A DNA stretch of 64,000 bases from Phyllostachys edulis (taxonomy: Eukaryota > Streptophyta > Magnoliopsida > Poales > Poaceae): NCBI GenBank assembly GCA_036346405.1, contig CM070550.1:12124115-12188114 (forward strand), read 5' to 3'. The notes beneath the pieces are model-generated. The model searched no databases, was not told the origin of the DNA, and saw only the letters and a list, made by a program, of their open reading frames with translations. The translations under genes and the position numbers were made by a program. Shown here piece by piece: positions 11,532 to 22,980 of this stretch (position 1 is the stretch's first letter; the number at the start of each line of letters is the position of its first letter).

Positions 11532-14500
11532 TGTCGGGACCCAAAAATGCAATTCTGGACCCTCTGTGTATACTGCACTAGTCTAGGATCATGCTAGTGC
11601 ACACAGTGGCAACATCAGTGAAATATCATTTCCATATACAAAGATAACTAATAAATAGGCAAATACAATAAATACCAGAGTAAAGACCTTAAGGCCAAAG
11701 CTTACAATTAATGCATCAGAAAGCGAATAGCTCAATGAAGTCATGGCGAATAAATAGCGAAATAACCCGATGAAGCCTATCCATATGCCCACAGGCAATC
11801 GGCTGGGGTGCGCGACCTAGTTCTCCACGATCCTTGAAGTAGACCTTGTTGACTGACGATTCCTTCACTTCTACTTGATTGATTAAAGCAAGCATGAGTA
11901 CGCAACCGTACTCGCAAGTCATACCACAGAAATACAATTATACATGGTGGCTTATTCCAAAGGAATGGTTTCTGTGGTTATTTTGCAGAAATGCAACATT
12001 TGCAATTGAATATGAATAATAGATTGAAAACATAAGTAAAACAAATAAACAATAATAAGTTTTATCATTTGTTATCACAAAGACACACAGCCTAATCAAG
12101 TTATTCACAAAGCCATATGACTTAAATCACACAGCTCCCTTCCCAACTGTTTTATGAAAATCTACCCATCGTGTGAAATCCCCGAGCATGTCCATGACCC
12201 ATGAACGCTTGACTATTGAATAGATTGATTTAACACTCTGCAGAGTTTGTACACTTTACCCACAAGATGCAATCAACTGGATCAGAACTGATCACAACAA
12301 AACTTTTCGGAAACTTCATCTCAAGTATTGATACTCCCAGTGTGCTTTGTCTTCATACCAAACTATACACAGTGGATGGTACGACACACACACTGTTGAA
12401 CAGGGACACGGCGAACCGCCCCATGATGTGCTACCTGGTAGCACACCTCCACCCATCACTGAGCCTAACCTACTGCCTGAGTAATCAATGTCAAGAATTC
12501 ATAACTTACTAAGTTAAACCCATCCCATACCAGGCATGTGGTTATACGAGAGGCCTAGTTCAATGGCGCACAAAGTTAAGTCCTTAATTGACCAAGGCAA
12601 GACTTCCAATTTCTAACTAAGGCACACAGATTTTTAAACCCGTGCACACAGATCCACCAAAAGTAGCACACAGTCTACTTGCCTTCGTCTAAATCCTTTC
12701 TCACCCTGTTGGTTAAGTACAACACATGCCATCAACGAGTAATAGCACATAGTACATACAATTTTATCACATAGTTCCATAGTCACTTAGTCAAGTTGAT
12801 AATTGCAACTTACATCAAATGATGACTCGTAGCATGGCTAAGCAGACTAATCGTATCTAACCAACCCACGTTGGTGCTACGATAATACCAACTAAATAAA
12901 CCAATCTAGGGTGACAAAAGATTAAGACATACAATTTAGACAAGGTGGATATAACAAGTTGGATTCATAACTAAACCCAAAAGCATTTAAATAAATACTT
13001 AAAGTAAATGCAATAATTTGAATCAAAGTAATTTTAGAAAACTAGGATCCAACATGATGAAAGGTATAACTTGCCTTTCTATAGCAATGATGATCTTATT
13101 TAATCTTTAATCTTCTACTGTCTTGATCTTCAGCTCCTTCTTGATCAGCACTTCTCGCGGTATCGACATCTACTCACAAACAATTAAATAAACCAAATAA
13201 ATAAATAACAGAGAGCAAACAAACTCCAAAATTAAATAACAATCTCAGATAAATAGATCTTGAATTAAGATGAATTTAGGATTTTAACGGACTCAATTGG
13301 AGTTCGGAATCAAAAGATGTGAGCTTTGAAAGATCACATGAAATGATGAAATTGAGAGAGAAATGAATATTCAGAGAATATTCTATTGGATAAAATAAAA
13401 TAAAATGAATTGGAGACATACAAGTGGGGTCCACTGGTATGTGAAATAAAGATGAAAACAATGGATGACATGTGGGACCAACTAGATAATTGAATTTCAG
13501 AAATTAAATTAATCTCCGAAATCGTCAAAGAGGATGACAGGTGGGACCCACTGGATAAAAGGGTTTTCCAGAATTAAATTAATTCCAGAAAAGATTGAAG
13601 TGAATGGCAAGTAGACCATTGGTCCATAGACCAAGTCCACGAGCTAGGGTTTATGGTGCACGGTGGATGAGGTCCAAAGAATAGTACCGACCTGCGGGAC
13701 CCATGGGTCATAGGCTTGGTTCACGGTGAACCGAGTCTACACCGGTGTGGTTTAGGGTTTGGATTATGTGGATGCCATGTGGGCGGCTTAGGTGGCTGCC
13801 ATGGAGAACAAGGTGGTTATGTGGCAGCGATGTGGATTCGACATTGGATCGTTGCACGGGTGGCGCCAACGCAGCGAACAAGGAGGTCTACGTGGCAGCC
13901 AACGTGGCACGTGGTGGCAAGCTGACGGGTGGGCCATGCTAAGGTGGCAGGGTGACAAGGTGGCAAAGCAAAGGGCACAGCACAGACCGGTTCGGATCTG
14001 GGTGCGCAAACCGATCGCTACAAAGACATACAAGGGGGAAGAGAGGGTGTTGGGCCCACTTGGAAGGCGCATAGAGGTGCCACAGCGCCATGGCTTTCGG
14101 GTGGATCGGTCGGCGGTGAGCAGCGGCGCTAAACCTGGCGGCTTGGCGAACTTCGAAGCGGCGGTGACGTCGCGATTTGATCTTGGCGCCAATGGGTCGG
14201 CCAAAGGTGAGCGGCTCGATGCGGCGAACGCGCAGGATGAGGAGAGACCAAGTGGCGGCGCTCCGGGTTGAAGAGGGCAACCTTCTGGCTGCTCGGCAAC
14301 GGCGTCCATGGGTTCGAAGGGTCCAAGGCGATAAGAGCCGGCGAGGTAGGAGGAGGAGAAGGGAGGGAACGAAGGGGGTCTCACCGGTGAACGAGGAGAA
14401 GCTCGGGGTGGCTTCAATGGCGTGCGCGGTGGTTCGAGTCACAAGCGGAATGGCGCCCCGGTGGCGTATTGATGACGGGGAGGGCTGATCCAAGACGAGG

Positions 14501-15366
14501 ACGACGCGGGGATCTCACGGGCGGTGCTGGTGAAGACGGAGGGCACCGGACGGCGGGGAATGGCGATGGAGAGCGCATCGCCAGAGCTCAGAGAAGAAGG
14601 TCGCGGCGACGACTTGGCGGTGGCAGGACGAGGGCGTGGCGGACCGAGGACAGCTCGATGGCGAACCGGCACGGGTCGAAGAAGATGGCCCGGCGGCGGC
14701 ATCAACGGCGCGCTGCTTGGGTGGCCTTTATGGCGCCTGGCGGCGTCTGGCGGCGGGCTCCCAAGGCGGCGGTAATTCGCCCGGTCGAGCGCGTAGCCTA
14801 ATGCGAATAAGCGGCGGCGATTGTGCCTTGTGGCGGACACAGGACCAAAGCGGTCTTTGCGGAGACCGCGTTGTGCACGAACGCGTTGAGGCGACGGTGT
14901 GCTAGCAAGCGGCTCGGGTGGCGGTGTGGGCATTAGGGTTGAGCGGCGGGCAGGCCGGTTGGGCCAACGGGCGAGTCGGGCCGAGAGTTGATGCGGGTCG
15001 AGGGAGACATGGGAAAGGCTAGCAGTTGGGCCAGATGAGGGATGAGGTGAGGTGGGCCGATCCAAATTCGGCCCACGAAGGTTAAAGGATTTATCGAATT
15101 TTCGAATTAAGAAAAAGGATGGAAATTCAAAAGAGGTCAAACAAATAGCAAATAAACTCAGAAAAATCTGAGAAAATACACAAAAATTCCTTGGAGCACA
15201 AGGAACCCAACTAAAATAAAATTGATGTTTAGATTAGTCATATTAAATATTTTAAGTTTAGGAAATTCCTAGTTAAGCTTTATTAATTCAAATAAAATTG
15301 GTGAAATTTTCTAGGGACCTAAACTACTCAAAAGATTTTTAAAAAGCCAAATTTTGGGACGTTACA
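11532..15366 (-). mobile_element. Solo LTR, family L, reverse orientation, 3.8 kb
   Basis: On the minus strand it starts TGTAACGTCCCAAAATTTGG (15366 downward) and ends TTTTTGGGTCCCGACA (11532). The flanks are gtcgt (11527-11531) and gccgt (15367-15371), a 5-bp TSD with one mismatch. Joining the flanks rebuilds a continuous CACTA subterminal array. It is longer than the sister LTRs (3.27 and 3.47 kb). The GC-rich part at 13700-15060 has long chance frames without any domain. No gag-pol is attached, so it arose by LTR-LTR recombination. Confidence 0.85.
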
Positions 15367-15556
15367 GCCGTCTGTGATAGTAGGCCTTCACAAACAGCTT
15401 CGACCAAAAACCGTCTGTGTTATGACTTATTACAAAGCTGCGCTCTAAGCGATCTGTGATAACGGTTGTTATCACGGACACATAAAATCGAGCGGTTGAA
15501 GCGAAATGCGTGATAACGATTTAGAACCGTATGTGATGACCCTTTCTGTAGTAGTG
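15367..15556. repeat. CACTA subterminal repeats and terminal GTAGTAGTG
   Basis: This is the second part of the array that starts at 11310. It includes accgtctgtg and tatcacgg-type units and ends in the terminal inverted repeat at 15556. The next bases are tca; the matching TSD cannot be checked because the left end is lost. Confidence 0.8.
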
Positions 15557-16875
15557 TCATCTCAAAGCTTTAGCCTATGGAAAATGGTCTCCATTGTCTT
15601 GCAATGGAATATAGCGTTTGTTAGCCATTGCCGTTAGCCACAGCTTATTTTTGGGCCACGCTCCGCCAATGTTGAAGCGGTAAGTATATATGGAAACCCC
15701 ATTCTAAGAGCATTTGTTTTAAGTATTGAACTTGAGGTTCAGTCATACACAAGAATGACACCATGGCTTGTTGTCAGTTGTTCATGCCCCCCTCTTGATT
15801 GAAAACTCCTTACATTGGTGGAGCCTAACGTATTTCAAGGAGGGGCCATGGCCCCCTCTGGCTTTGTGTCCACTGCAGATGAGTTTAGTAGTCTCCATTA
15901 CAGCACATTTCTGTATCTGTATTTTCTATTAAACATCCTCAATGTTTTTTTATCGTGAAATCGTATTTATCTTTGTATTCAACTTTTTTTACCATTACAA
16001 ACTTATGAGGTGTTGTATTGGATAACTATCTTGTTTATGAGGTTGTCCGTGTATTTGACATTGGAGATGGGGTAAGTAAAGACAACACCTATCCTTTAAA
16101 TCATCGGGTTGACTTCCTGAAACCTATCTTAGTGATTACAATTGTTTCTTTACAGATCACAGCAACACTAATGTTCATTGCAGCATGAGCATTTTCCGAT
16201 CACCGTCATGATTCAAGATGATTTTCACATATGTGCGCTAAACAGTTGTCCAAGGTTCAAATTTGCAACAACAATGGTGTTCAGTAGATTGCTTGCTCTT
16301 TTACCGTTCTTTATCTTCAATTATTGTTCAATAGATCCTTGATTATTGGCAAATATAATCCTATGTTGCACTCTCCCATCTCTATCTTTGTCTTTATGTT
16401 TATGTTGGTTTGTGTCGGGTCTGTATAAGATGAAGACATGAACCATGCAATGACGAAGCTTGAACAAAAATTAAGAGAGGACTAATTCAATGGATTGTAT
16501 ATTAATCCTTTGTATAGAGGGATAATTTGTTGGTTGATAAGTGTCTATTCAATGAAATATCAATGCATGGAGTTTTGAGTTAGGAGGGGGCCATGACCCT
16601 CCTTGAGCTACAATAAGCTCCACCGGTGAAAGTTCGTGTTTTGTGCTTGATTTACGCTGGTTCTGTATGTTCTTGAAGATGGCAACAAACTTTTGTGCTT
16701 GTGATGATTTGGTTCAAACCTAGGTGATTGATTTTTGTTGCTTGTGGATAAGTTGTTACCACTGTTTCTATTATCATCTCATCAATAGCTCATCTAGTAT
16801 TGGACAAGACAAAATTGAATTTCTAGGTGCAACAAATGAGCATAACACGTTCCACGATATACTAGCGTGCATTAA
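15557..16875. other. Intergenic or repeat DNA between CACTA and the Harbinger-like element
   Basis: No coding frame with a known domain was found. The middle (15817-16624) is bracketed by short inverted repeats and is listed separately. 16625-16875 is AT-rich and shows nothing further. Confidence 0.4.
15817..16624. repeat. Unclassified element with GGTGGAGC...GCTCCACC ends, 0.8 kb
   Basis: The left end reads GGTGGAGCctaacg followed by aggaggggccatggccccct. The right end reads gagggggccatgaccctcct followed by gagctacaataaGCTCCACC. The two ends are thus imperfect inverted repeats of about 45 bases. No TSD of 2-10 bases is convincing. The class is unknown. Confidence 0.45.
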
Positions 16876-16951
16876 GGGTGTGTTTGATTGGGTGAACCAG
16901 AGTGAATGGGATGAGTTGGTACAGGATGGATGTGATCGTCCTGAATTGTTG

Positions 16952-17270
16952 CACTACTACGAGAAAAGGCCTTTCTGAGCGGTTCAAAAATGCCATCACG
17001 CAGGCGGTTAGTGAGCCGTCGAGTTTATGGGTCGATAATGCATTAGGTCATCACAGAGCGGTTTTCAAACCGTCATAATATATACTATCACGAGCGGTTT
17101 GTAGATGCAACCGTCGTGATAATCATTACCTACCGAGCGATGCAGTAGATGAAACCGTCGTGATATTCGACTACCACGGGCGATGCGTAGATGAAACCGT
17201 GCGTGATAGTCCACTATCACGAGCGATTTCATCTCTGAACCGTCTGTCTGTGGGTAGTCTTTACGTGCTA
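16952..17270. repeat. Left subterminal array of the 12.4-kb CACTA
   Basis: Units such as tcacgagcggttt and aaaccgtcgtgata recur in both orientations from the terminal repeat to about 17270. Then comes the conserved terminal box at 17279-17330. Confidence 0.85.
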
Positions 17271-17278
17271 AATCTATT

Positions 17279-17480
17279 TACGTTTATTGGCTAGCCTCGG
17301 AAATGCTAGCCATGCCCTCTGAAACAAGCACATCCAATTCTCATTCATTTGAAGCACATCAAAATTGCATTCATTTGAAACAAGCACATCAATTCACAAA
17401 TCAATTAACTAAAATTAACCATTAATGTACATTAATTTACACACATGTACCATTATGTTCAATCTATCCCAATCAAGTTC
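17279..17480 (-). repeat. Terminal-box repeat, copy 1 of a 200-bp direct duplication
   Basis: The text tttattggctagcctcgg, aaatgctagccatgccctct and gaaacaagc, then the AT-rich part to about 17460, recurs at 21516-21730 in the same orientation and order. Small indels separate the copies. Confidence 0.8.
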
Positions 17481-17689
17481 AATCGCTACCTTTGTGGAAA
17501 CTCCCATTTGGATTTATGACACATGCATTAGGGAATGATGCAAGGTGTGATCGAATTTTTATGAGCTCGCTCTGTTCCATAGATTTAATGATGGTCGCTT
17601 AACTTTGTCGATATGAAGGTTAAATTCGGGCTTATATAAATTGGTAAGTATATATGAAATAATTGTTGAAAGATTGACAAACCTGAGGA

Positions 17690-20572
17690 TCATTGGTGAT
17701 CGCGGAACCGATGAGTAGTTGCATGTTGTGGCAAACATAGTATCCACAGACGTTGCGGACCGGTATTTCTTGGTAGCCTTTACAAAAATAAATTGGTTAG
17801 TTCGAGAGGCATTGCTACGAAGTGTTATATAGGATTAATGTGTATTAGCTAGCAAGTCAAGAATTTTTGATCATGTCGGCGTCCTTCCTTCATATTCCAT
17901 CCTTTAGCATGTAACACGTCGAACACCCTCGTGACTCCAAGAAGTTAGCCTTAGCCATTGCAAAGGAAGGAAAAACTACAATAGAGTTTCTATGGAGGAA
18001 ATGTGTTTACCTGATGATTAAACTCCGGATAGTTGTGAAGTTGTGAGTGGCCCTCTATAGGGAATCTAGGTCTATTACATATTTCCGTTTTGGTATAATT
18101 ACAATTAGAATCCAATGGTACCTACACAGGTATGTCAGCATGGTCATTAAACCTAAGTTCGTGTTGATTATAAAGTACAAATCAACAAGTATAGCCGATA
18201 GTGCAACACTACTTACTTACGGTTGTAGGGCAAAAGTATGAATTCCTTGTTGCGGTGAGCCATGAAAAAATCTATAACGTAATTCTCGACGAATGTTGCA
18301 TTCACCATGATGCTTTGCTCGGAGACAATGTGTGGGTCGAGGAAACCTACCGGTGATTTCCTTCTTTCGGCTTCACAGATCATGTATCTATTATACAAAA
18401 GCTAGGAGTTATATATAACATTTATCGATATTACACGAACAATGACCGTGATTGTACACACTTACAGTGTCCAGCATCGTATGAGTGAGACGTCGAGCTC
18501 GTCGAGGTTGAAGAGACAGAATAAGTCGTCGAAGGTCACCGTGAAGACAACGTCTTGATACACGTGGTTAAAATGATCCTCCTTGAACTTAACGGTGACA
18601 TCCGAGCATCGTTGATCAACCGGCTTGTTGGACTGTTCCATGTATCATGTATGCAATTCTGTGCAATCCAGTCCTAGGGTAGGGCTGTCTAACTTCTCGA
18701 GCAACGGCTCGCCTAGCTTGTATTTCAAGCCAATGACAAGAAGGGGATATCGGGAGAGGACTCGATCGTCTTGATTTGCCCTTGCCCTTCTTTGCCTCGC
18801 TTTGTATAGGTCGACTTCACAAGAGGCGGTGAGCACGAGGTGTAGATGCATGTGATGCGGCGGGCCCTTGCCGTGTCGGTCTGAGTAACCGGTGCGATCG
18901 GGTCCGTGGACTTGATGCCGATTCGGAGACATTCCGTGAAGTTGACACCGGGCGGTAGCTCGAGCGGATGTCCTCCTTGGGCCTTTGGATGAATGTTCCA
19001 GCGGCTTGCCCTAGAGTCATGACCTCATCGTTTGGGGAATTTTCAGTGGGACGGCCTCGAAATTGGCACAAACACCGTCCACATTCACTTTTGCGAAACC
19101 CGTAGCTAGATTTGCAGTGCACCAAAGCTCGATGCCGGATGGATACACGGCCCCAAGCGACATCTAGGGCAGCAGAGACATATCTCACTTGGAGCTTGCG
19201 CCGTAGCCACCTACGTACATAGCGGTACAAAATTAGCTACTCCAACAAGCCTATCAAAGTATTGAGCATTCTAGAGATAATAATTATTACGGATGTCATC
19301 GACGGAAAATCTGTCATCACCTATTGTGGTAGGGTTAGGGTTGGATGACTACTCGGATGTTTTGGGGTGGCTAGCGGTATAGTAAGGCGGGGCTTCCAAC
19401 CGACTTGGCATTTGCAATCCCTAATCCTTTCCTCAAAGGTCTCTATCTGCTTTTGCTCGAGCATACGAATCCTTTCCTCAAAGGTTGAGTGACCTCTGTG
19501 TGACTTTTTCGCGACCTCGCTCTCGATTTTTTCGGTGAGCTCATCTCGAGGATGCACGAAGATCCTCTCGTAGCTTTGCATCGTGCTCGGCTTTGGCTCT
19601 CTTCCTACTCGAGTGCGATCCGAGTCCGCTTGGAACCATTGTTCCCATGTAACAAAAACACCAGCGCCTCTCGTGCGACAGGATGCTCACTTGTTTCCTA
19701 GGGCCGCAGAGAGTATATCTTCTCCCTATCTGCTGGAATGAGCCTTGGGAAGATTGTGCACTCGGCGTTATCGCAATATACCCCGACATGTCATTTCACT
19801 TCCTATGAAGTTATGGAGTAATTACAAACTAGGTAGTTCGATATCTTACCAGCGTTGGGACACTTCACGGTCTTCGGGTTTGGAAAGTACACTTCCCGTG
19901 GGCGAATACATAACCTCGCAAATAACCTTTGCGGTAGCGCGATATCGGTGATCTCGAAATAGCGAGGAGAGATTCAAAGCGCTTTTCGCTGTTCTGATCC
20001 TCCATATCGGGCTTTACCGCATACCAGTGTGCCGAGTGCGGGGTGCTTGTTTTTTTACTGGAGGGCCGTGTCGCGCAGACTTTCACTCTTAAATTCATCT
20101 GTCGTCTTCTTCACCACAAACTCGGCCGGGACTCTTCCAAGAATAGATACTTGTGGAAGGCGGCGAGATCCTTCTCCACGTAGTTCTTGACAAGCGTGCT
20201 CTTGAAGTTCTTCCACGCTTTGCACGCTGTAACAGCTGCGTGGCGTCGCCGCGAGTCGGGGAGTTCTCAGGGATCTCGAGCGATGCGAGAATTTCCGTCG
20301 GCCTGGCGGTTTTCGATGGTCCGGGCACCACCTTCCACGAATCGTAGGTGATCTTGACCGTTCCGTGCAACTATTCCGACCATTCTCCGGAATGCGGACG
20401 CCGCTTTCGGCGAGGATTGATAGGGTCCCGGTCGATCGACCTCCGTGATGGTAAATCGGCTCGTGGGCCTTTTCGATATTCCTCTTCTTCTACCGCGGTT
20501 GGATATTGTTCGAGAGGATGGTGTATCATCGAGACACATGGCCGACTCGAGAATGGCGGAAGACATCTTCAC
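17690..20572 (-). pseudogene. CACTA-borne Ulp1-like C48 cysteine protease with coiled coil
   Basis: The gene reads on the minus strand. The N-terminal part (20572-19800) has text such as GIVARNGQDHLRFVEGG. A coiled-coil stretch follows at 19581-19330 (TEKIESEVAKK, MLEQKQIETFEER). The catalytic domain starts at about 18560 (DLFCLFNLDELDVSLIRCW, then donor gtaagt). The next exon at 18398-18213 reads VGFLDPHIVSEQ and EFILLPYN. His lies in YHWILIVIIPKRK (codon at 18115-18117), Asp in the VIDLDSL stretch, and Cys in NVCGYYVCHNMQ (codon 17746-17748). The triad order His-Asp-Cys matches Ulp1/SENP proteases, which remove SUMO in their cellular form. Frame changes and a stop after DLDSL indicate decay. 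The exon borders are my reading. Confidence 0.8.
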
Positions 20573-20867
20573 AAGAAATAGAACATCATGTGAACAAATG
20601 AAATCAGCATAAAGCTAAGATTTAACATTTTGATATTGCTATCGAGATGTAGAGTAAGCATTCCAATTAGAGCTCAAGTACAAACCCGATTATCAAAACA
20701 ATTTCGATTACAAGACTATTATCATCACAGAGCATTCATCTCAAGCCCACCACACCACATTGCAATGTATTCGATGGCGATATCAAAACAAATACCATAT
20801 GAATAAGCGACTAGAACAAATACAAATTCCTAAAACAAGTACAATTATCATGAAGGACCATGACAGA

Positions 20868-21229
20868 TTATTGATAGAAATAGTTAGGGAAAGGCGTGGG
20901 GGTCGATCGGTAACTTCGGCATTGGTTACCTTTAGGCGTCGAGAGAAGGACGGCAGGAGCAAGCGATGAGCAGCAGCGGTGGCTGAAGGGGAGGCGCCGG
21001 GCTCGGGGAGGAGGAGGCGGCGGCTCGGGCAGGAGGCGCGTGGGCTCGGGGAGAGGCCTTTGGAGGAGGAGGCGGCGGCGACAGGATCGGGAGGAGTCGC
21101 CCGGGCTCGAGGAGGCGTCGAGGACGGTGGCGACAGGCTCGGGGAGGAGGGCGAGAGGAGTTGAGAAACTTAATCGTTTGAAATCTTGGCGGCGCGGCAA
21201 ACCCTAGCTAGAGTCCGAATGTAAATAGG
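20868..21229 (-). other. GC-rich leader of the Ulp1-like gene
   Basis: A GC-rich stretch of Pro/Arg-coding text on the minus strand has no domain. It ends close to an array of subterminal repeats at 21230. A similar GC-rich block (28800-29010) lies between the array at 29040-29391 and the transposase. It is probably the 5' untranslated exon of the Ulp1-like gene. Confidence 0.45.
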
Positions 21230-21490
21230 GATGGACATCACGAGACGGTTCTAAATTAGAACTGCTCAGGATACCTATCGCTGAGCGGTTCTAACTTAGA
21301 ACCGTCTCGTGATATGTGATGTATCCTGACGGTTTTAATAAACAATAATCTGTGATATGTGATATATCCTGAGCGGTTCTCACTTAGAACCGCTTGGTGA
21401 TATGTGATGTATCATAGCCGGTTCTCACTTAGAACCGCTGGTGATATACATGTGAGACGGTTTGTGTTCAAACCGTCTGTGATATTATTT
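21230..21490. repeat. Internal subterminal-type array without terminal repeat
   Basis: Units tgagcggttctaacttagaa, accgtctcgtgatatgtgat and variants recur here, in the middle of the CACTA. The box at 21516-21566 lies directly beyond, in the same order as at the real left end (16952-17330). No CACTACTAC was found at its outer side. Confidence 0.8.
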
Positions 21491-22980
21491 TGTATTGGTT
21501 AATATCTAGATCGATCTGTTTATTGGCTAGCCTCAGGAAATGCTAGCCATGCCCTCTGAAACAAGCAGAAAAGACAAAAGTACATGTATATACATCCAAT
21601 TCACATTCATTTGAGAAACAATCACATCCATTTTATAGTACAAATCAATTAATTAACTCAAATGAACTAAAATTAACCATTCATCAGAACGTACATATAC
21701 ATATACACACATTGTTCAATTAATCTTTAAAAATTAGCCCTTCATGATGATCGACGCGTATGTAGCTAGTTTCTTCATGTTCTTCTTCCTCGACCTTTAT
21801 CTGGTTTAGAAAGGAGGCAACTCGTCAAATTTGATTGTATTCTTCCTCGTCCACTACATTCTCAACTCCGACAATCCTCCTTTTTCCATGAAGAACTACG
21901 TGGCGCTTCTTATTTGCCGGGTCGGTAACATAGAAGACTTGAACAACTTGGTTAGTCAGTACGAATGGTTCGTCTTTGTATCCGACACGTTCGAGGTCCA
22001 CGGTAGTGACGCCGTACTTGTCGACCTTCACCTGTGGGAGATGGACCCAACGGCACCGAAATAGGGGGATCTTGAAAAGCACGTAGTCGAGCTCCCATAT
22101 CTCCTCTATTTGCCCATAGTAAGAGCTCCTCAGCCCATCGGTACTGAATGCATCTATGCGGACACCGCTGTTCTGGTTAGTGCTTTTTATATCCTGAGCT
22201 TGCGTATAGAATGTGTACCCATTTATGTCGTATCCTCGCCATGTTACAACTGTAAATGTTGGCCCTTTTGCCAACCATGTCAGCATATCACTTGACGAGC
22301 TCCTAGCAAGTCGCTCCTTCAACCATTGGTTGAACAAATGCATTGTGTTGTCTCGTGATCCAAACATCCGCCGCACCGGATTACGCGTCAAGCACGTCCT
22401 TGTCTTTGGTCGATATCTGAGGACACTTCAGTCATGCGTTGCAAGACCGTGAAATGGGCTTGAGCATACGCATCCATATTTGGAGTGATTGCTTTCCTTC
22501 CGATGGTCCCGACACCCTCGAGCCTCCCCTCATGGCGAGATCGAGGCACACCTATCGGGTCGACCTGAGCCATGTAATCGAGGCAGAGCTCAATGACCTC
22601 TTCGATTGCATAACCTTCGACGATGCTGCACTCTGGCCGAGATCGATTCCGTACATATGACTTGAGAATTCCCATGAACCTCTCGAACGGGTACATGCTA
22701 CGTAGGAACACGGGCCCGCACATCTTTATCTTCCTCACAATATGAACAATGAGATGGACCATGATATCGAAAAACGACGGAGGGAAATACATCTCAAGAT
22801 CACATAGAGTCATCACCACCTCGTCCTGTAGAGCATCTAGTCCTTCGGGATCGATGACCTTCGAGCAATTGTGTTAAAAAATAACCTGACCTCATGATTG
22901 TCTCTGACCTTGATCGGCAAAATACTTCTAATTGCAACAGGGAGCATTTGTGTCATCAACACATGACAATCATGAGACTT

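Larger units (their letters stand above)
9895..15556 (+). mobile_element. CACTA element, 3' part (5' end missing), split by a solo LTR
   Basis: The 3' terminus is GTAGTAGTG ending at 15556; its reverse complement reads CACTACTACAGAAAGGGTCA. Subterminal repeats of the TATCACAGACGGTT type fill 11310-11531 and 15367-15556. Between those two stretches lies a 3.8-kb reverse-oriented solo LTR. Upstream is a Ulp1-like protease pseudogene in the plus orientation. The 5' terminus with a transposase was not found; the DNA upstream of about 9895 is other repeat. It is the same family as the CACTA at 16952-29391, judged from shared Ulp1 exons and the terminal box at about 11251-11296. Confidence 0.8.

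Noticed and set aside
13716..15140. Long frames on both strands (up to 233 codons)
   Set aside because: Same GC-rich LTR block as above in the reverse copy; no domain, no codon bias, frames on both strands at once.
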